Part shown: piece after piece, positions 62,879 through 64,000 of the stretch
Numbering within the stretch: the stretch's first letter is position 1
How the letters are laid out: each line of letters begins with the position of its first letter
Source: Natrialba sp. SSL1
GTDB lineage: Archaea; Halobacteriota; Halobacteria; Halobacteriales; Natrialbaceae
Direction: 5' to 3'
Assembly (NCBI RefSeq): GCF_001861355.1
Contig: NZ_MASN01000060.1
Location: 186,001 to 250,000, forward strand
DNA: 64,000 bases
Position numbers and translations under genes: made by a program
Notes under the pieces: generated by a model
The model's database searches: none
Told to the model about the DNA's origin: nothing
Seen by the model: only the letters and a program-made list of their open reading frames with translations

Positions 62879-64000
62879 ATGGAACGTACTACCAGTAGCC
62901 GGTCGACCGCCTCGACCGCGTTCGTCCTCCTCGTCGTGATTCTCCTCGCCTGTAGCGCGTTTGCGGCACCAGTCGCCGCCCAGTCTGAGTCGCGCACCGG
63001 CGGGACAATCACCGTCGGCCCCGACGAGACCGTCAGCAGTCTCAACGCCTTCGGCGGCACTGTCGTCGTCGAGGGAACGGTCACTGGAGACGTCAGCGCC
63101 GCTGCGGGCGACGTTCGAATCGATGGCGACGTCGGCGGCGACGTCGAGGCCGGTGCCGGAAGTGTCACGATCACCGGTGATGTCGGCGGTGACGTCAACG
63201 CTGCAACTGGCGGACTGGAAATCGCCGAGGGCGCAACGATCGGTGGCAGCCTCGCGGCCGGCGCGGGGAGCGTAACCATCGACGGAACGATCGACGGCGA
63301 CGCAGAGGTCGGTGCCGAAACGACTACGCTCGGTGAGGAGGCCGCCATCGGCGGCGATCTGCGCTACGGTGGCGACCTCGTCGGCAACACCGACGCTGTC
63401 GCGGGCGAAATCGAGTACGACTCCACGCTCGGCAGTGAGTGGGTCCCGACGTTCGAACCGATCGGATCGCTGCTCGCCTCGGCGTACATCCTCGCCCTGA
63501 ACCTCCTCCTCGGGGCCGCACTGCTCGCTATCTTCCCGCGGTTCTCCGATAGTGTGGCGGGTCAGGTTTCCCAGAAGCCGGTCCGCTCCGGCCTGGTCGG
63601 GCTCGGCGTCCTCATCGGCGTCCCGCTCTTGCTGATCGCGCTCGCGATCACGATCGTCGGCATCCCGTTCTCGCTCGTCGGCGGGCTCCTGTTCGCGCTG
63701 ATCGTCTGGATCGGCGTCATCTACGGCCGCTTCGCCGTCGCGGCGTGGCTGCTCTCCGCTGGCGGGATCGACAACCGGTGGCTCGCCCTCGTCGTGGGCC
63801 TGGTCGGCGGCGCACTCCTCGCGCAGATCCCCTGGATCGGCGGGCTGTTGAACTTCCTGTTCTTCCTGCTCGGGCTGGGTGCGCTCACCCTCGCGCTGGT
63901 CCAGCACCGGCGAACGAGTCGCAAGCAGCGCCACGGGCAAGAGCCACAGCCGTACTCTCATCCCGGCCCGCAGCGCGACCAGCCACGCCGAAGCGATCCG
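62879..64000 (+). CDS. Bactofilin-like polymer-forming membrane protein (3' partial)
   Basis: Open from ATG 62879 to the right edge (374 codons, no stop). A Sec-type signal peptide (TAFVLLVVILLACSAFA then APVAAQ) is followed by a right-handed beta-helix repeat region of about 130 residues, rich in Gly-Asp-Val turns (VEGTVTGDVSAAAGDVRIDG), as in bactofilins. Then come four to six transmembrane helices (from SLLASAYILALNLLLGAALL) and a polar His/Gln/Arg-rich tail cut by the window. Extracellular beta-helix plus membrane domain suggests a cell-envelope scaffold. The 389-residue antisense frame is a shadow. Confidence 0.85.
   Translation, partial: MERTTSSRSTASTAFVLLVVILLACSAFAAPVAAQSESRTGGTITVGPDETVSSLNAFGGTVVVEGTVTGDVSAAAGDVRIDGDVGGDVEAGAGSVTITGDVGGDVNAATGGLEIAEGATIGGSLAAGAGSVTIDGTIDGDAEVGAETTTLGEEAAIGGDLRYGGDLVGNTDAVAGEIEYDSTLGSEWVPTFEPIGSLLASAYILALNLLLGAALLAIFPRFSDSVAGQVSQKPVRSGLVGLGVLIGVPLLLIALAITIVGIPFSLVGGLLFALIVWIGVIYGRFAVAAWLLSAGGIDNRWLALVVGLVGGALLAQIPWIGGLLNFLFFLLGLGALTLALVQHRRTSRKQRHGQEPQPYSHPGPQRDQPRRSDP

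Noticed and set aside
62792-63961. 389-residue minus-strand open frame
   Set aside because: Antisense to the bactofilin-like gene, which has a signal peptide, beta-helix repeats and membrane helices.

Overview
This is a chromosomal window from a halophilic archaeon, most like the Natrialba/Haloterrigena/Natrinema branch. The evidence is GC-rich DNA with very acidic proteins, abundant Tat (twin-arginine) signal peptides and lipoboxes, a halocyanin, a TATA-binding protein, archaeal replication factor C subunits, aIF-1A, archaeal-type AlaRS and DUF460, and many leaderless promoters with a TATA box about 25-30 bp before the start codon. All gene calls come from reading translations by eye; no database search was run.

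Layout. 1-13.4 kb: a SpoIIM-like membrane protein cut by the left edge, a PAS histidine kinase, a copper P-type ATPase, hisG, a PRC-barrel/lipoprotein pair, HtpX protease, a universal stress protein, a potassium-channel-like protein, tbp, a tRNA G10 methyltransferase, a membrane protein and a hotdog thioesterase. 13.6-23.5 kb: a CBS-less IMPDH/GMP reductase homologue, a tnpB-less IS200/IS605-type remnant, an RFC small subunit, a secreted protein, RNase Z, DUF460, a 59-residue membrane protein, aIF-1A, a Tat subtilase and a small membrane protein. 23.4-26.4 kb: an AT-rich insert with a Tat-secreted protein and a convergent lipoprotein, flanked by diverged direct repeats of about 0.66 kb that carry broken copies of the neighbouring genes. 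26.2-31 kb: a class V aminotransferase, DMT transporter, halocyanin and MFS transporter. 31-32.6 kb: a second AT-rich island encoding a Tat-exported precursor with a cysteine-free N-terminal part and a C-terminal part with eight cysteines (halocin C8-like architecture), followed by a small membrane protein.

32.7-50.8 kb: metY-metX for O-acetylhomoserine formation and sulfhydrylation, serB and serA separated by a complete peptide-type ABC importer operon (binding protein, two permeases, fused double ATPase), hisI with a coiled-coil partner, a lipoprotein, a polysaccharide-deacetylase-like lipoprotein, a hexapeptide acyltransferase, a second universal stress protein and an HPP-family membrane protein. 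50.8-53.7 kb: a gene-poor segment bracketed by imperfect inverted repeats, holding a 33-bp tandem-repeat protein, a decayed winged-helix fragment and an SPW-type membrane protein. 53.8-64 kb: an adenylate-forming-enzyme-like protein paired with an alpha/beta hydrolase, both lacking key catalytic motifs; alaS; a large histidine-kinase-like protein without the phosphoacceptor histidine; the canonical RFC small subunit; and a bactofilin-like membrane protein cut by the right edge.

Most of the window is core metabolism and information processing (histidine, serine, methionine, tRNA, replication, basal transcription). The novelty lies in the AT-rich insert at 24.1-25.7 kb, the halocin-like island at 31-32.6 kb, the inverted-repeat segment at 50.9-53.7 kb, and several proteins that keep a fold but have lost catalytic residues.
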